A DNA stretch of 64,000 bases from Morella rubra (GCA_003952965.2 CM025853.1:22605609-22669608); one strand, 5' to 3'; shown: positions 37,794-49,818, numbered from the stretch's first letter. The notes: generated from the sequence alone by a model not told the origin. Program-made: numbers and translations.

Positions 37794-37916
37794 ATTGTTG
37801 TTATATACTTGTTTTATCTCTTAAATTGTGTATTGATTGCATTGTACATGTTTTGAATGATGATGTCTCTATGATTTTTTCTAAAATTTGTTCAAAAATT
37901 CATGTATCATTTTCAT

Positions 37917-38105
37917 GCCATGTGTCAACACTTGGTGAAACAAGTGTCAGCACTTCTGGTTTTTATGTTTTTCTTCCATGGAGAAGTATGTGTCGACACC
38001 TTAATTTCATGTGTCAACACATAAGCCTCCACCGAGAGACTCTTTTTACCACATTCGGGAGCATGACCAATGTGTCGACACATGAGTACAATGTGTCGAC
38101 ACTTC
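37917..38105 (+). repeat. Internal cluster of TGTGTCGACACA palindromic words
   Basis: Between RNase H and the env-like ORF there are about seven words of the type TGTGTCGACAC or TGTGTCAACAC, for example at 37987, 38070 and 38093. The same word is clustered in the U3 of every copia LTR in the window. Confidence 0.8.
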
Positions 38106-38320
38106 TTTTGTTTACTCTTTTTAAAAAACAGGGACACGCATGGTATAGAAATCTCAACTAGAGTTAGGGTTTGGCATTTTAGGCATTCTCTCCCTCACAG
38201 ACCTCTCATTCTCTCTCAAGCGTGCGATTCACCCTCTCTTTCACGAATCTCAGTCTCCACTCTCTCTCTTCAAAAAACCACGTCGACGGCCCCATTTCTC
38301 TCTCAAAATCTCAAACTCCA

Positions 38321-39760
38321 TGTCTTCAGTCACCCCACCTGTTCCTCGCAAAGAACACCGGTCTCTGTTGGCTCCAAAGGGAAGAAGAAGGCCAAGACCA
38401 CTGAAGAACCAAATCCCACTCCTGAAGAATACATCTACAGGTCAGGTCTCTGTAAAAATCGTTTTGTTCAAGATTTTGAAATAGAAAGGTCATTGCTGGG
38501 AGATGGGCTGATTTCAAATGGTTTAGTGAGAATGGGTTTGATTTTCAAGAGATGTTTGAGTTTCAAGGTTGGGGAACACTTGTGAATTTGAAAGTAAATT
38601 GCTATGTTTACTTAGTTAAGTTGGTTTATGCTAACTTTCAATTCACTAAGTCTGAGGATGCTGATAGTTATGTAAATGGAAAATTTTGGATTTATCTAGT
38701 TCTTCTTTGAATTCAATGGTAAATGCTCCTGATGCTGGGAAGAAATTCTTTGATGCCATGGGTGGATAGGAATGTCTGAAGTTGATCCCCTTCATATCTT
38801 AGGGTTGTTTTGGATAATCCAACCCTAGATGAGGTTATTAGACCCACAGCTAGTGATCTAAGCATTCCGAGACGAATTTTACATCATATGGTCTGCAACA
38901 TTATTTTACCAAGGACGGGAAATTTGAGTACATAACGTTCTTAGACTTATTTGTCATGTACTGCTTGATTACCCACACTCCCATGAACCTTGGTCATCTT
39001 ATGGTAAATCATATGAAGGCTGCCACTGAGAAGAAGAGGCAAGGGCTGCCTTATGGAATGTTCTTTCCCACATGTTTCAAATTCTTGATATTGATTTGGG
39101 GGTGAAGTAAGGGAAACACCCAAGGCATCCAAAGAGTACAATCAGAAAACTTTGAAGTTGATGGGGTTCACACAAAATGATGAAGGTTTTTGGATAAAGA
39201 AAGCTGATGTAACCCCTCAAAAGAGAAGTCATAAGGGATCGGATTCTGATGCCAACAGCGAGGATGAGGAAGAAGATACCATCACTAGAACTCCTTCCAC
39301 TGCCACCAGAACTCCCAATGAGAGAGCCATACTCCACACCTTCATTTCCCTCTCTGCATATGGGGTCATCATCCCGAATACCTCCTTGCAGCTCTCATGA
39401 GCCTCAGTTGGGATCTTTTGAAGTTTCATTTGGGGAAATAAAGGAGGAACAAAAGAAATTGGGTCAGCAGTTGGAGAATTTGTCTCTTGACATGAAGACG
39501 GGCTTTGATGACATCAAGAAGTTGTTTGATGCTCATGATGAGCGTTTCAATCTTCTTGACAAGGATGTGAGGCTTCTCAAGCACCAAGTCAACAACAGCA
39601 TCAATGTGGCAAGTGGTGTGATTCAAGCCACCGTGAATGATTTGAAATTATCTGCTCAAGATGTAATCAATGCCACAGAGGTTAGTCTGGAAGAAAATAG
39701 ATACCTACGTCCTCGAAATGGTCATATTGGTTCTCAACGACTTGGATCAACTGGCTGAAG
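38321..39760 (+). pseudogene. Env-like ORF of copia element 2 (LPYG family, coiled-coil tail)
   Basis: From about 38321, an unordered Ser/Pro/Lys-rich start leads to FEFQGWGTLVNLKVNCYVYL in a shifted frame near 38550. Then FEYITFLDLFVMYCLI near 38925, NLGHLMVNHMKAA near 38990, and GLPYGMFFPTCFKF (LPYG near 39050). An acidic stretch (DANSEDEEEDT near 39248) and a long heptad-rich segment (EEQKKLGQQLENLSLDMKTG onward, 39440-39690) follow. Several frameshifts. The pattern matches the third ORFs of both CACTA elements. No membrane segment is evident, so the name env-like is positional only. Confidence 0.7.
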
Positions 39761-40418
39761 AAATTTGACGTCGATCTATCCTTCTCCTCCCAGATCTCCT
39801 TAGCCCTCACCTTTAAACCTCCCTTGCCCTATTTTTTGATGATGCCAAAGGGGGAGAAAAGTGCCTATAGCATGCTGACATCCTTGCTCTAATTTGAGGA
39901 CATTTCATTTTGTTCTTATGTTGTTTTTGTTTTCTTTTCGGATGTATTTATTTTGACTAAACCTTGAACAATTCTCTAGTTGGTTGTAATGAGTATTCAA
40001 ACCCTTTATGAGGTTTATTCTACTAATCTTATATTATGGTATGAATGCCCATATGTTTTGAAGTGAATGTGTGTTATTCTCTAAGGGAGTCTTTGTGAAG
40101 ATTTTGAGAAGTGCTTTGCACTTGATTATGCTTGCTTAAACTTGCTTCAGGTAGTGATTCTATCCTTTAACTCTTCTTTATATGAAGTCTTGTGATCTGA
40201 TTTGGAATATGAAGTTTGGGGAGTTTGGAGAAAGGATATAGAAGTGTTATGTTTTTTTAAGTTTGGGAAACCTCTATTAACAAAGGGAACTCTGCAAAAT
40301 TTTCGTAAAATCTTAAAGTCCGTTTTGCTAAAGTATTATGAAAAACTCCAGCTTGTTCTCAGGGGGAGCTTTTCTATTTGTTAGCAAAATGTTTTTTAAA
40401 ATGGTTTTGTCATCATCA

Positions 40419-40430
40419 AAAAGGGGGAGA
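40419..40430 (+). other. Polypurine tract of copia element 2
   Basis: AAAAGGGGGAGA just before TGTTAGCCC of LTR F. Confidence 0.9.
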
Positions 40431-40431
40431 T

Positions 40432-41692
40432 TGTTAGCCCAAGGTTGTTTTACAAACAATCCATTTTGATTTTGATGATAACAAAGTTTTCAAACTCGTT
40501 TAAGACTTTTAGATTTTACATTGAAAATCTCTTTTAAGAAAATGATATATTTTTAAAGCATCAAGGTTTCTTTATTCTAAAATATCTCTAAGCATACTTG
40601 AACACCATTACACAAGTTAATTGGTCAATTTTTATATTGTAGGTGTTTTTGAGATATGTTGAATTGGAGTAGTTGCTGTCAAAGAACAAATTTTTCAGAC
40701 TAAATGTTGGAAGTGTCGACACATTGAACCATAGTGTCAACACATTGACTAACACCCGAGAGCAAATTTCCAGGTATTCTAAAGTGTCGACACATGAACT
40801 AACACCCGAGAGCATGTTTCAGCCAATTTTAATGTGTCAGCACATACCATCAATGTGTCGACACATTGCACGATTTTGCAGATATCTAGAAGCGACACCA
40901 ACTCATCCAAAAAGTCTCCAAATGGTCTCAAATGACCTCCAACGGCACTCAAACTTTACAAGAAGACCCTTTGTACCCTAGGAGCTTTAAATAGAAGAAG
41001 ATGGAGAGAGAAAACAAAGAAGTGTGCGCTATTAACTCTTGTCTTAATTTCTAGAGAGAGAAAAAGCTTTGAAGAAGAAAGAAGCTCCACCAACCAACCA
41101 AGAAAGCTTGTTCCCCCACCTGCAAATATTGTTGCTTTCTTTGAGAATCTTGTCTCTTTGCACACCTCAGTACTTCATACTTGTTTATTCGGCTTAAAGA
41201 GCCTTTACTAAGATTTCTTTTGTACCCATTCTTGAAAAACACGTGAGTGTTGGGGAAAACACTTGTCCTACTGTTGGGTAGAAGAAATCCTCTAGGTTGT
41301 GAGGATTTGTGAGAGTGAGTTAAAGTGTAAGCTCAAAAAACACTTTGTAAAGGTTCCTTAGCACCGGGAAGCTAAGGTGTATTTACTATTTGAAGATAGT
41401 GAAGAAAGCCCAAGGAAGTCAATAGCCTTGGGGGTGGACGTAGGCAAGTGTTGACCGAACCACCTAAAAATCACGGTGTCATCTTTTTATCCTTATCTCT
41501 ATTTATTGTCATTATCTATTTGTTGTGCATGATTCTCTATTATTTTTATTCTTTATTAGACTCATTGATTATATAGATCTACTCTCTTGTTCTTTTAGAA
41601 AGGGGTCTGTGTATATTTGGGTTTATCATAAAAAGAGAAAAGTTTTTATAAAACTTGATTCACCCCCCTCTTGGGTTGTATTTGCACTCACA
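40432..41692 (+). repeat. Copia LTR F (3' LTR of element 2)
   Basis: Runs from TGTTAGCCCAAGG to GCACTCACA, 1261 bp. It has the least damaged ends of the B/D/F subtype. The TNP2 flank AATGCCTTAACC follows. Confidence 0.92.
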
Positions 41693-42170
41693 AATGCCTT
41701 AACCGACAATTTATTCTCTGACTTCACATAACCTATCAAGTAGTGTCAAAGCCTTCAGTCTCGAAGTGAGGGTTTCGCTAATATTAGGGTTCTCCATTTC
41801 AACCCCTATCGCCCTACCTTCCAATCCTGCACAAACATTGATTAACATTTGCTCCATTCTATCAAAGCTATCTCCCTCTAAATCATCATCACTATGTTGT
41901 AAACTCGCATCGGACTCTTGACTCAAATTTTAAGTTGAATACCCTCCCCGTGAAACACCCATAACTTATAGCTCACATCAAACTCATTAATGTATATATG
42001 ATCTTCCATTTTATCCAATAATTGAAACACTACATTTCTACACTTCTAACACGAACATCTGATCTGACCCTAAGAGTCTACACAACAAGCAGCCATACCA
42101 CAAACCCATGGACCCCCTCCGCATATTTTTCACCAAACTGATTTTTCTTGTAAACTCAACTCTTATCCAT
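41693..42170 (-). pseudogene. TNP2 transposase, N-terminal part
   Basis: ATG at 42170 starts MDKS, with the zinc-finger-like region of plant TNP2 N-termini in shifted frames (CVDS, C-x2-CRNVVF, DHIYINEF, ending FHGEGIQ near 41960) and several stops. An acidic linker follows (DASLQHSDDDLEGDSFD near 41900). The frame continues past the copia insertion into 32763. It is the 5' exon of the transposase gene of CACTA 2. Confidence 0.75.
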
Positions 42171-42646
42171 AGCCGCCAATCTAAAAAAATACACGAATTA
42201 AGTAATTCATAAACATCCAATCATTGGAACTTGACTTTAAACCTAGCTGATAGGTCCTATCCCATTCAAGATTGTGCATTCGGAGTTGAATGTCAGTTCG
42301 ACTTGTGTCCATCCATACTTGAAAAAAATTCGGCAGCATCTCCCCCCAGTCCCCAAATACATGCACCAGCATTGGAGGCAAACGTCATCAACGATAGTTG
42401 TATAAAGTCATACACCAATGCTAGCAATATACCTAGAAGACAAAAGGTAGATGATACCAAATTTCCTCCAAGATTAGACAAGACACAAGTACCGAACTCG
42501 TCCAACCACAAATACACAATCTCAAACTGTCCATATTGTGGACAATTCAAGGGTTATTATGCGATAAACGCATATTTTTCACGTCTTAACCCTTGAACAG
42601 GTCTAAGGGTACACATATTTTATCCCAAAAATAAAATCAAACATAA
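42171..42646. other. TNP2 upstream region, no recognised gene
   Basis: About 475 bp between the TNP2 start and the gypsy element. It may hold the TNP2 promoter. Frames on both strands lack recognisable domains. The last five bases CATAA are the gypsy target duplication. Confidence 0.5.
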
Positions 42647-43429
42647 TGATGTGAACCTCGTCGAGAATAACGAGACCCAACAACAATAGGGTACCCAAGA
42701 TTGTTCTAGGATAGATTCGAATGGAAACCTCGACCCGTTGTTTATTACAAACAAGAACCTCAGTATAAGGAAGACACCACAAACGATGGTGGAACTATGT
42801 TTGATAAGTCGAGATAAATGCCACGGGAATTCCCGATAAGTTCGAGTAGTTCTTCAAAGAACTAAAGAGAATCACAAGACCTCTCAAATAATTTTAATCT
42901 CAAAGTTGTGTGTTCTCTACACCCAAAAGGCCTTATAAATATACTTGGAACATCCCTCCAAGAATAGGAAACTAATTCAAATTTGAAAGAAATTAAATGC
43001 TTTTAAAAGTCTTCCAAGAATAGGAGACTAACTCAAATTTGAGAGAATTTAAATGCTCTTAAAAGTCTTCCAAGAATAGGAAACTAACTCAAATTTGAAA
43101 GAAATTAAATGTTCTTAGAAGTCTTCCAAGAATAGGAGAAGCCAGCATTTGAAAAAGAAATTCAAATGCTCTTAAAAATCAAAGTTTTTGAAATTCAAAA
43201 CATTACGAGATTGTTTTAGCCGGGGTCATAACACCAAGGTTGTTCTAGCTAAGGTGCATACGCCGAGATCGTTCCAGCTGAAGTACATATGCCGAGATTT
43301 GAAGCTAAGCCTTGACCAAATCCTTCTAGAACTTGAATCATGGTGATAATTCTTTGTTGCCGACATGGATTATGCTCAATAGGCCTCCGCGAATTTGCTT
43401 GAACTAGATTCCTTGTATGATTTGCATCA
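42647..43429 (-). repeat. Gypsy 3' LTR
   Basis: On the minus strand it runs from TGATGCAAATCATACAAGG to GAGGTTCACATCA, 783 bp. It contains 56-bp tandem repeats at 42958, 43014, 43070 and 43126 (CCAAGAATAGGA starts), the last degenerate. Confidence 0.93.
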
Positions 43430-43584
43430 TTCCCCCCTCTTGAAAAGGATTTGTCCTCAAATTTTCACCAACGTTAAAAGGAGACAAGTTAGTAACATTA
43501 AAACCTGCACTAACACCGTACTCACCTGGTAAGTCAAGCTTGTAGGCATTATCATTGATGCGATCCATGACTTGGAATGGTCCA

Positions 43585-44222
43585 TCACCCCCGAGGTAGG
43601 AGTTTTGAACGGGGTTTCTCTGAAAAATGTTCCTTCATTAAGTGCAACCAAACCCAATCGCCCGGTTCAAACACTACCTTCTTGCGTCCCTTATTGGCTT
43701 GGTAGACATATTGTTGAGTCCTCCTTTCAATGTTCAGCCATGCCTTTTCATGAATCATCTTGAAAAATTTGGCATTCTTTTTGTCATCTAAATTCACACG
43801 TTCACTCATAGGTAAAAAACTTAAATCCAGAGGTGACAATGAATTAAAACCATAAACAACTTCAAATGGTGAAAACTTAGATACAGAATGTATACTTCGA
43901 TTGTACCAAATTCAACATGTGGCAAACAATCCTCATTATGCAAAATTCTGAAAGTCTTAGCTATACCAAAGTGACCCATCAGACCTCCTCCAAGGGATTC
44001 TCGCACAAGTAATTCACGCAACCAACACATAGGCACACACAATTTATTCTTCCGAAACAAAAATCCATTTTGCCTATAAAACTTATCAATTGCCACTTTT
44101 TCACATGCATTGAACACATTACCAAAATTAGAATCTTGTGCATACAAATCCATAATGCATTCAAATCCAACAAAAATTCGTATCAAAAATGGAAAATGAA
44201 GCGTACCTTTGCGACAATGCAT
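43585..44222 (-). pseudogene. Gypsy integrase remnants (zinc finger and C-terminus; core deleted)
   Basis: The minus frame 44222-43900 carries the integrase H2C2-type region (NVFNACEK, FYRQNGFLFRKNKLCVP, LLVRES-GGGLMGHFG). It passes directly into DCLPHVEF and, after a frameshift, into the integrase C-terminal stretch (MSERVNLDDKKNAKFFKMIH, FEPGDWVWLHLMKEHF at 43805-43600). The whole DD35E catalytic core is absent between them. It sits just after the reverse transcriptase deletion joint near 44250. Confidence 0.8.
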
Positions 44223-44224
44223 CA

Positions 44225-44690
44225 GTCACGACAATGTCCTTACCTTGCTTTTGAAGTTCCTTAGTCACCTCAGGATTACTTCTATCAGCAGGTCGGTTTG
44301 GAATTGATGCACCAGGTATGGAATCAAGTTGATGTTCAATACCTCGGATTGGAGGTAACCCATGTGGTGCTTCATCAGAAAAGACATCCTCGTACTTCTG
44401 CAAAAAAGAAAAATTGAACTAGGCAAAGCAAGGTCAAGTTTGTTAGTGTTTAAAAATGCCTCTTTGTACAAAAGTACAATCATTGGTTGATTTGAAAGCA
44501 TCGCTCGCTTGATCTCACTCACTTTTGCATAGAAATTCTTTTGCTTTTTCTCTAATTTTCTCTCAATGGCCGAACTTTGATTTTCTTTTTCTCTCACTTT
44601 TTTCTCGGCCTCTCTCTGATTTTCACCCTTTTTCTTTTGTTCACTCTTTTTTTGCAATCTCACTTGATCCTCATATACTTGTGTCAATGG
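44225..44690 (-). pseudogene. Gypsy pol linker, RT/RNase H deleted
   Basis: The lysine-rich spacer and the words before the reverse transcriptase (KYEDVFSDEAPHGLPPIRGIE near 44390, ASIPNRPADRSNPE near 44300) run up to KELQ. They then pass straight into KQGKDIVVTDALSQRYAS (about 44245-44200), which is the end of RNase H. A single deletion therefore removed the reverse transcriptase and nearly all RNase H. Confidence 0.8.
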
Positions 44691-44705
44691 TACAAGAGTG
44701 ATTGG

Positions 44706-46094
44706 TCACTGTTTAAGTACAAAAGAGTATTTGTTCATGAAGCCATCATGCTTCACATGTCTATCGAACTGCCATGGACGCCCTAGCAATAAGTGTCCCA
44801 CTTGCATCGGTACTACATCACACAATACTTCATCTTCGTATTTACCGATTCGAAAAGCAACTAACACTTGCTTGTTCACCCTTATCTCTCCACTATCATT
44901 CAGCCATTGCAACTTATACGGCCTAGGGTGTTTCAACATGGGCAATCCTAATTTTTTCACCATGATTGTGCTTGCAACATTAGTACAATTACCACCACCA
45001 ATAATCACACTACATAACTTATCTTTGACGTAGCACCTAGTGTGAAAGATGTTCTCCCGCTGTACTTCATCAACTCCTTTTGCTTGCAAGCTCAATGCTC
45101 TCCTCGCCACCAAGGTCAATGCATCAGGGGCTAAATATTCCTCCTCAGAAACCTCCTCAAATGGCGGCATGTCATCAGTGTCGGAATCTTCACTATCGGT
45201 CACAATTTCACCATTGTCTTTCAACACCATGACTTGTTTATTTGGGCATTGATTTGCTATGTGTCCCCTGCCTTGACATCTAAAACATTTAATATCACAA
45301 TTCCTAGAGGTAGAAGCTTCGGTTTTACCTTGAGGAACGTGGCTGGTGGTCACGGACTTGGGCTCGGGTTTGGACGTTTGTGACTTGTCCAGCTGCTTGG
45401 TATAACTCGGTTTAAAAGAGGTAGAACTGGAGTTATGACTTGCACGTGACCCACTCCCTCTCTTGAGTTGTTGCTCCACTTTAATAGCCATATGCACCAT
45501 ATCTTCCAACTCCACATAATGTTGCATGTCTACCTTATCTTGGATCTCCCGGTTTAATCCGAGTAGAAATCTAGCCATTGTAGCCTCTTGATCCTCCTCC
45601 ACATTAGCTCGGATCATAGCAATCTCCATCTCCTTGTAGTAATCCTCTACACCTCGGCTTCCTTGTCTAAGACCTTGTAGTTTTTTGTACAACTCTCGAT
45701 AGTAGTAGCTTGGAACGACCCGCTTTCTCATCACCATCTTCATATCCTCCCACGTCTCTATTGGTCGTTCTCTATTCCGCCTCCTATTTATCACAAGTTG
45801 ATCCCACCAAGTTATAGCATATTCAGAAAATTCAATCACGGCTAATTTTACCTTCTTTATCTCGGAGTAGTTGTGGTAATCAAACACGAACTCCATCTTC
45901 TTCTCCCACTCAAGATATGCTTCAGGATCTAATCTACCTTGAAAGGAAAGACTCTTTATCTTTAATACCATCCAAGTTATTATCTTCCCGATTCCTAGCT
46001 TCTCTAACCCACCCTCCATGTCTCCTATAGCCAATAACAGAATCTCGATCCTCTTCTTCCTCAAAACCAGATCCATAAGGCTCTTCATCCTCAA
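44706..46094 (-). CDS. Gypsy gag-protease ORF (462 codons)
   Basis: The longest open frame in the window. The gag core spans about residues 50-215 (FQGRLDPEAYLEWEKKMEFV, then YAITWWDQLV and YYKEMEIAMIRANVEED). A CCHC knuckle follows, CFRCQGRGHIANQC near residue 270, and then an acidic linker. The retropepsin region reads SVIIGGGNCTNVAS (about 45015-44975); relatives usually have an Asp where the first of the three Gly stands, so the active site is probably lost. LLLGRPWQFDR closes the domain. The usual gag N-terminus lies upstream at 46310-46152 in another frame (MSHNTGKSV onward), so this ORF starts at an internal Met. It could still supply gag. Confidence 0.85.
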   Translation of the reverse strand: MRMKSLMDLVLRKKRIEILLLAIGDMEGGLEKLGIGKIITWMVLKIKSLSFQGRLDPEAYLEWEKKMEFVFDYHNYSEIKKVKLAVIEFSEYAITWWDQLVINRRRNRERPIETWEDMKMVMRKRVVPSYYYRELYKKLQGLRQGSRGVEDYYKEMEIAMIRANVEEDQEATMARFLLGLNREIQDKVDMQHYVELEDMVHMAIKVEQQLKRGSGSRASHNSSSTSFKPSYTKQLDKSQTSKPEPKSVTTSHVPQGKTEASTSRNCDIKCFRCQGRGHIANQCPNKQVMVLKDNGEIVTDSEDSDTDDMPPFEEVSEEEYLAPDALTLVARRALSLQAKGVDEVQRENIFHTRCYVKDKLCSVIIGGGNCTNVASTIMVKKLGLPMLKHPRPYKLQWLNDSGEIRVNKQVLVAFRIGKYEDEVLCDVVPMQVGHLLLGRPWQFDRHVKHDGFMNKYSFVLKQ

Positions 46095-46151
46095 CCCTCG
46101 CCTCCCTCCGTGGAACTCTTTCCCGTCTATGAAATTGGGGTTGTTTTGTGG

Positions 46152-46310
46152 CTAAAGTGAAATCTCCATCTGTTCTATCCGTTCGTGAAATTGCTCCATT
46201 TCCAACTTCATCATATGCTTCATCTCACTCATCATAGCCTCCATAAATATTTTCAGGTCAGCTAGTGTTATAGCATCGTCGGCAACGCTCTTACCAGTGT
46301 TGTGAGACAT
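46152..46310 (-). pseudogene. Gypsy gag N-terminus, separated by stop/frameshift
   Basis: MSHNTGKSVADDAI, then a Met-rich helix (MEAMMSEMKHMMKLEMEQF) ending at a stop at 46152. This is the usual start of gag in this group. A frameshift region of about 60 bases lies before the main gag frame. Confidence 0.7.
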
Positions 46311-46980
46311 GGTTGCCACAAAAACAAAGTTAGAAAGAAAAAAGGACCTCACAATTCTCTCCCTTACGTGTTTACACTCAAGGATGTGGATCACTCTTCA
46401 CTCGTGTTTCACTCAAAATAATTCACGATTTTTACCCTCTAATGTTCTCACCACTCTTGCCATTTTTCACTCGGTAATCCTCTTGCAGTTCTTTTGAAAC
46501 TAAACAAACAACCCAAAAATTTCCAGCAACAATTCACCAAGAACTCACCAAAGAATTTTAGATAAAGCAAGAATAAGGAATATGGTTGGATTAGAATTTT
46601 GGAAGCACAGAATAGTAAAATTTTTCCACAAGAGAAAAATATTTGCTTAGAGTAAGGTGATTTTCAAACTAATTGGAACCACAATGTAAGGAAACGAACA
46701 TTTTTTTTTTTGGACTCCTTTCTGTCTTCTTCTTTTTCGAGTCTCTTTCCTTTTGTTTTTTTGTTGAAGATCAGTAAATATTTTTTTTGATAGCAACAAA
46801 TCAGATCTCGAAGTAAGTAGGGTATGTGAGACTAGAACAAGAGTTTAGACATGAACATGAACAAACAAAGATTGAAAAAAAGGGATAAAGGAAATTCGGC
46901 TAACTGGGTATGTGAAAGACTAGAGAAGAAACAAATAAACGAAAATTTAAAAGGACAGGCAAACCTGAATGAGAAAACTA

Positions 46981-46994
46981 ACTCTGATACCAAA
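46981..46994 (-). other. Primer binding site of the gypsy element
   Basis: The minus strand reads TTTGGTATCAGAGT directly after the 5' LTR end, complementary to initiator-Met tRNA. Confidence 0.9.
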
Positions 46995-47782
46995 TGATGT
47001 GAACCTCGTCAAGAATAACAAGACCCAACAACAATAGGGAACCCAAGATCGTTCTAGGACAGATTCGAATGGAAACCTCGACCCGTTGTTTAGAACAAAC
47101 AAGAACCTCAGTATAAGGAAGACGTCACAAAAGGTGGTGGAACTCCATTTGATAAGCCAAGATGAACGCCACAGGAATTCCCGATAAGTTTGAGCAGTTC
47201 TTCAAACAACCAAAGAGAATCACAAGACCTCTCAAAATAATATTAATCTCAAAGTTGTGCGTTCTCTACGCCAAAAGGCCCTATAAATATAGAACACTCC
47301 CTAACATCCCTTCCAAGAATAGGAAACTAATTCAAATTTGAAAGAAATGAAATTGAATCTCTTAAAAATTCCAAGAATGACTAACTCAAATTTGAAAGAA
47401 TTTAAATGCTCTTAAAAGTCTTCCAAGAATAGGAAACTAACTCAAATTTTAAAGAAATTAAATGCTCTTAGAAGTCTTCCAAGAATAGGAGAAGCCAGCA
47501 TTTGAAAAGGAAATTCAAATGCTCCTAAAAATCAAAGTTTTTGAAATTCAAAACATTACGAGATTGTTTCAGCCGGGGTCATAACGCCGAGGTCGTTCTA
47601 GCTGAGGTGCATACGCCGAGATCGTTCTAGCTGAAGTACGTATGCCGAGATTTGAAGTTAAGCCTTGACCAAATCCTTCTAGAACTTGAATCATGGATAT
47701 GATTCTTTGTTGCCGACATGGATTATGCTCAATAGGCCTCCACGAATTTGCTTGAACTAGATTCCTTGTATGATTTGCATCA
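46995..47782 (-). repeat. Gypsy 5' LTR
   Basis: 788 bp, same ends as the 3' LTR and flanked by CATAA. It differs from the 3' LTR by scattered substitutions and several short indels in the 56-bp repeat region, so the insertion is not very recent. Confidence 0.93.
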
Positions 47783-47929
47783 CATAACAAGTCAAAAACA
47801 CTCCAATATTCATCCTCCATGCTTCTCAAACTCCATAATTTATTTTCAGAGACTCAAGCACTTCAATAATCAAACATGTAAATGAAATAAATGATACATA
47901 AGGTCAATAACTTGTAATTTGCCCTACTC

Positions 47930-49465
47930 GACGATTGATCAGTACTATTGACGATCGATCGCCAAACTTCCATCTAACAAATGATCGATCATCCTCAAAA
48001 GGCGATTGATAGTGACTAACCCAGATCAACAAAAAACTTGCCAAGCCTCCCTGTCCACTTAAATCCACGCTCAAAACACTCTCAAATCATCCTCATGCAA
48101 TACTTGTTCTAATATATATATTAAAAATACTCTAATAAACTCTAATCATCACAAATCCTATCCACAATATCCACAAATAGACAAATAAAAAAAAACCAAA
48201 TAGCCAACTAAATCATTTATAAATCGTAGTGTACATTGATTTAATTACCTCTTGCACAAAATGTAGACCAAAACGAACCAAATCCACACCAAAATCTCAC
48301 AAATTTCACCCAAATTTTTTAATATTCACCTGGTTAAAAAAAACCAATAAATTTAAGCTTGGGCTTAACCTTAAGCACTTCTAAACACTCTCCCAACCAA
48401 AAGGAAGGTGTTTTGACAAAGTTTAAAGGGAAAATAGCTCCTTGCCGCAAGCCTCTGGTCTCCTCCTTGTCGTGGGTGTATTTTTGCTTCACTCACGACC
48501 TTTGAGTATTATGGCATTTCAAGCTCGATAAACACCTATCAATCGATCCTAATAGCGATCGATCACCTTGTCAGCTTTAAAATTTTCGCTAAGTCTACAA
48601 TCGATCGACACGTCTGTGTAAAACGACGATGCATGCACGCCATCAATCGGTACTAATGGTCGATTGATCAGTTAAACGACATCGTCCTTAACTGATCGAA
48701 CATCCCACCATCCCTATCTATCTGTACCAAAATATTAAACAGCACCGTTTTTGACCAATCGATCGCCTTACTATGCAATCGATCGGTTAACCTAATTATA
48801 GAAAAACGTTTTTAACCTAACAAATGACTTAATTATTAAAATTAATTTACTTATAATGTCATCTTAATACATACCTCATATTGATAACTTATAATCATGT
48901 GCTAAATAAGCGTTATATCACTAGTTTCTAACATCTTAATACCTTACTCATACTAACACTAACAAAATACATCTATGATGCAACATGTACAACTTATATA
49001 TGCTTTCTTAAATATTAATTATGTGTACTTGATATGTTTTTATATAATCTAAATACATCATAACATACTTTGTTAATATATATTTTTATGTTTCTAATAA
49101 TTTAAACTCACATTATTTAATAAAATGATGGTTAGAAGAAAAACTACTGTGACGATCGATCGAAAAAATAACACCGATCGATCAGTATCAGTGCTTAAAA
49201 TGACGTCGTGCTAACCGATTGATCGTTTATTGTAAACAAAATGATGATGGATAACACCGATGGATTGGTGAGCCGTTCACAATTGATCGGTAGGTTCAAT
49301 ATAACGATCGATCAGTACGTGCTAAGAAGACAACGACGCATAACAACATTCGCTCGATCTGTCACATATCGATCGATCGCTTTATTTAACGACCAATCAT
49401 TTGATGTCTAACGGCGCTATGCTTTAACAATCCATCAGTAATGATATCGATCGATCGGTGATCCT
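47930..49465. repeat. Internal GATCGATC array of CACTA 2
   Basis: Repeated CGATCGATCG, CGATTGATCA and CGATCAATCG variants, for example 49151-49162. They alternate with AAACGACNTCGT-like words (48620, 48674, 49197). It lies between the third ORF and TNP2 on the minus strand, the same place as the internal array of CACTA 1. An AT-rich stretch without the word occupies 48840-49140. Confidence 0.8.
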
Positions 49466-49818
49466 AAAATTTTAAAAAAAAAATGATTTCTTACTCAATT
49501 CTTATATTACTTATTTGATTGACAACTTATTTCGTTATTTTTGCCAACCAAAGGGTATATTGGTCATTTAACATATCTAAGAGTCGAGAAAGAAATACAA
49601 ATAAAAAAACACTTAAACTATAATCAAAGTTACTGCATATCCACAGATAAACATAAATGTCTCAAATATGTAAGTAAAAAAACTAAATCCAAATAAACAC
49701 AAATGTCTCAAATAGATAAATAAAACCATAAATCTAAATGTATGTCCCAAATAGATTAAAAAAAAAACAACATAAAAATATATCAACGACAAACAACATA
49801 ACGGAAAGTGGCCATATC

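Larger units (their letters stand above)
32764..41692 (+). mobile_element. Copia (Sirevirus-like) element 2, inserted in TNP2, internally rearranged
   Basis: 5' LTR D (32764-34017), primer site (34020-34031), gag start, an inverted copia fragment, reverse transcriptase and RNase H, env-like ORF, polypurine tract and 3' LTR F (40432-41692). The right-hand 5 bp AATGC match the left flank AATTT if three G/C bases there were lost to a T run. Protease, integrase and the rest of gag are missing, so it cannot move on its own. Confidence 0.9.
42647..47782 (-). mobile_element. Ty3/gypsy element, internally deleted, with TSD CATAA
   Basis: LTRs at 42647-43429 and 46995-47782, target duplication CATAA at 42642-42646 and 47783-47787. 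On the minus strand the primer site TTTGGTATCAGAG follows the 5' LTR at 46994 and a CCTTTTCAAGAGGGGGGAA polypurine tract precedes the 3' LTR. Gag and protease are largely open, but reverse transcriptase, most of RNase H and the integrase core have been deleted. At 5.1 kb it is a non-autonomous derivative with all cis signals. Confidence 0.93.

Noticed and set aside
38321-39760. Retroviral-type envelope gene
   Set aside because: No signal peptide, transmembrane span or fusion-like segment is visible; the ORF fits the plant LPYG/coiled-coil family instead.
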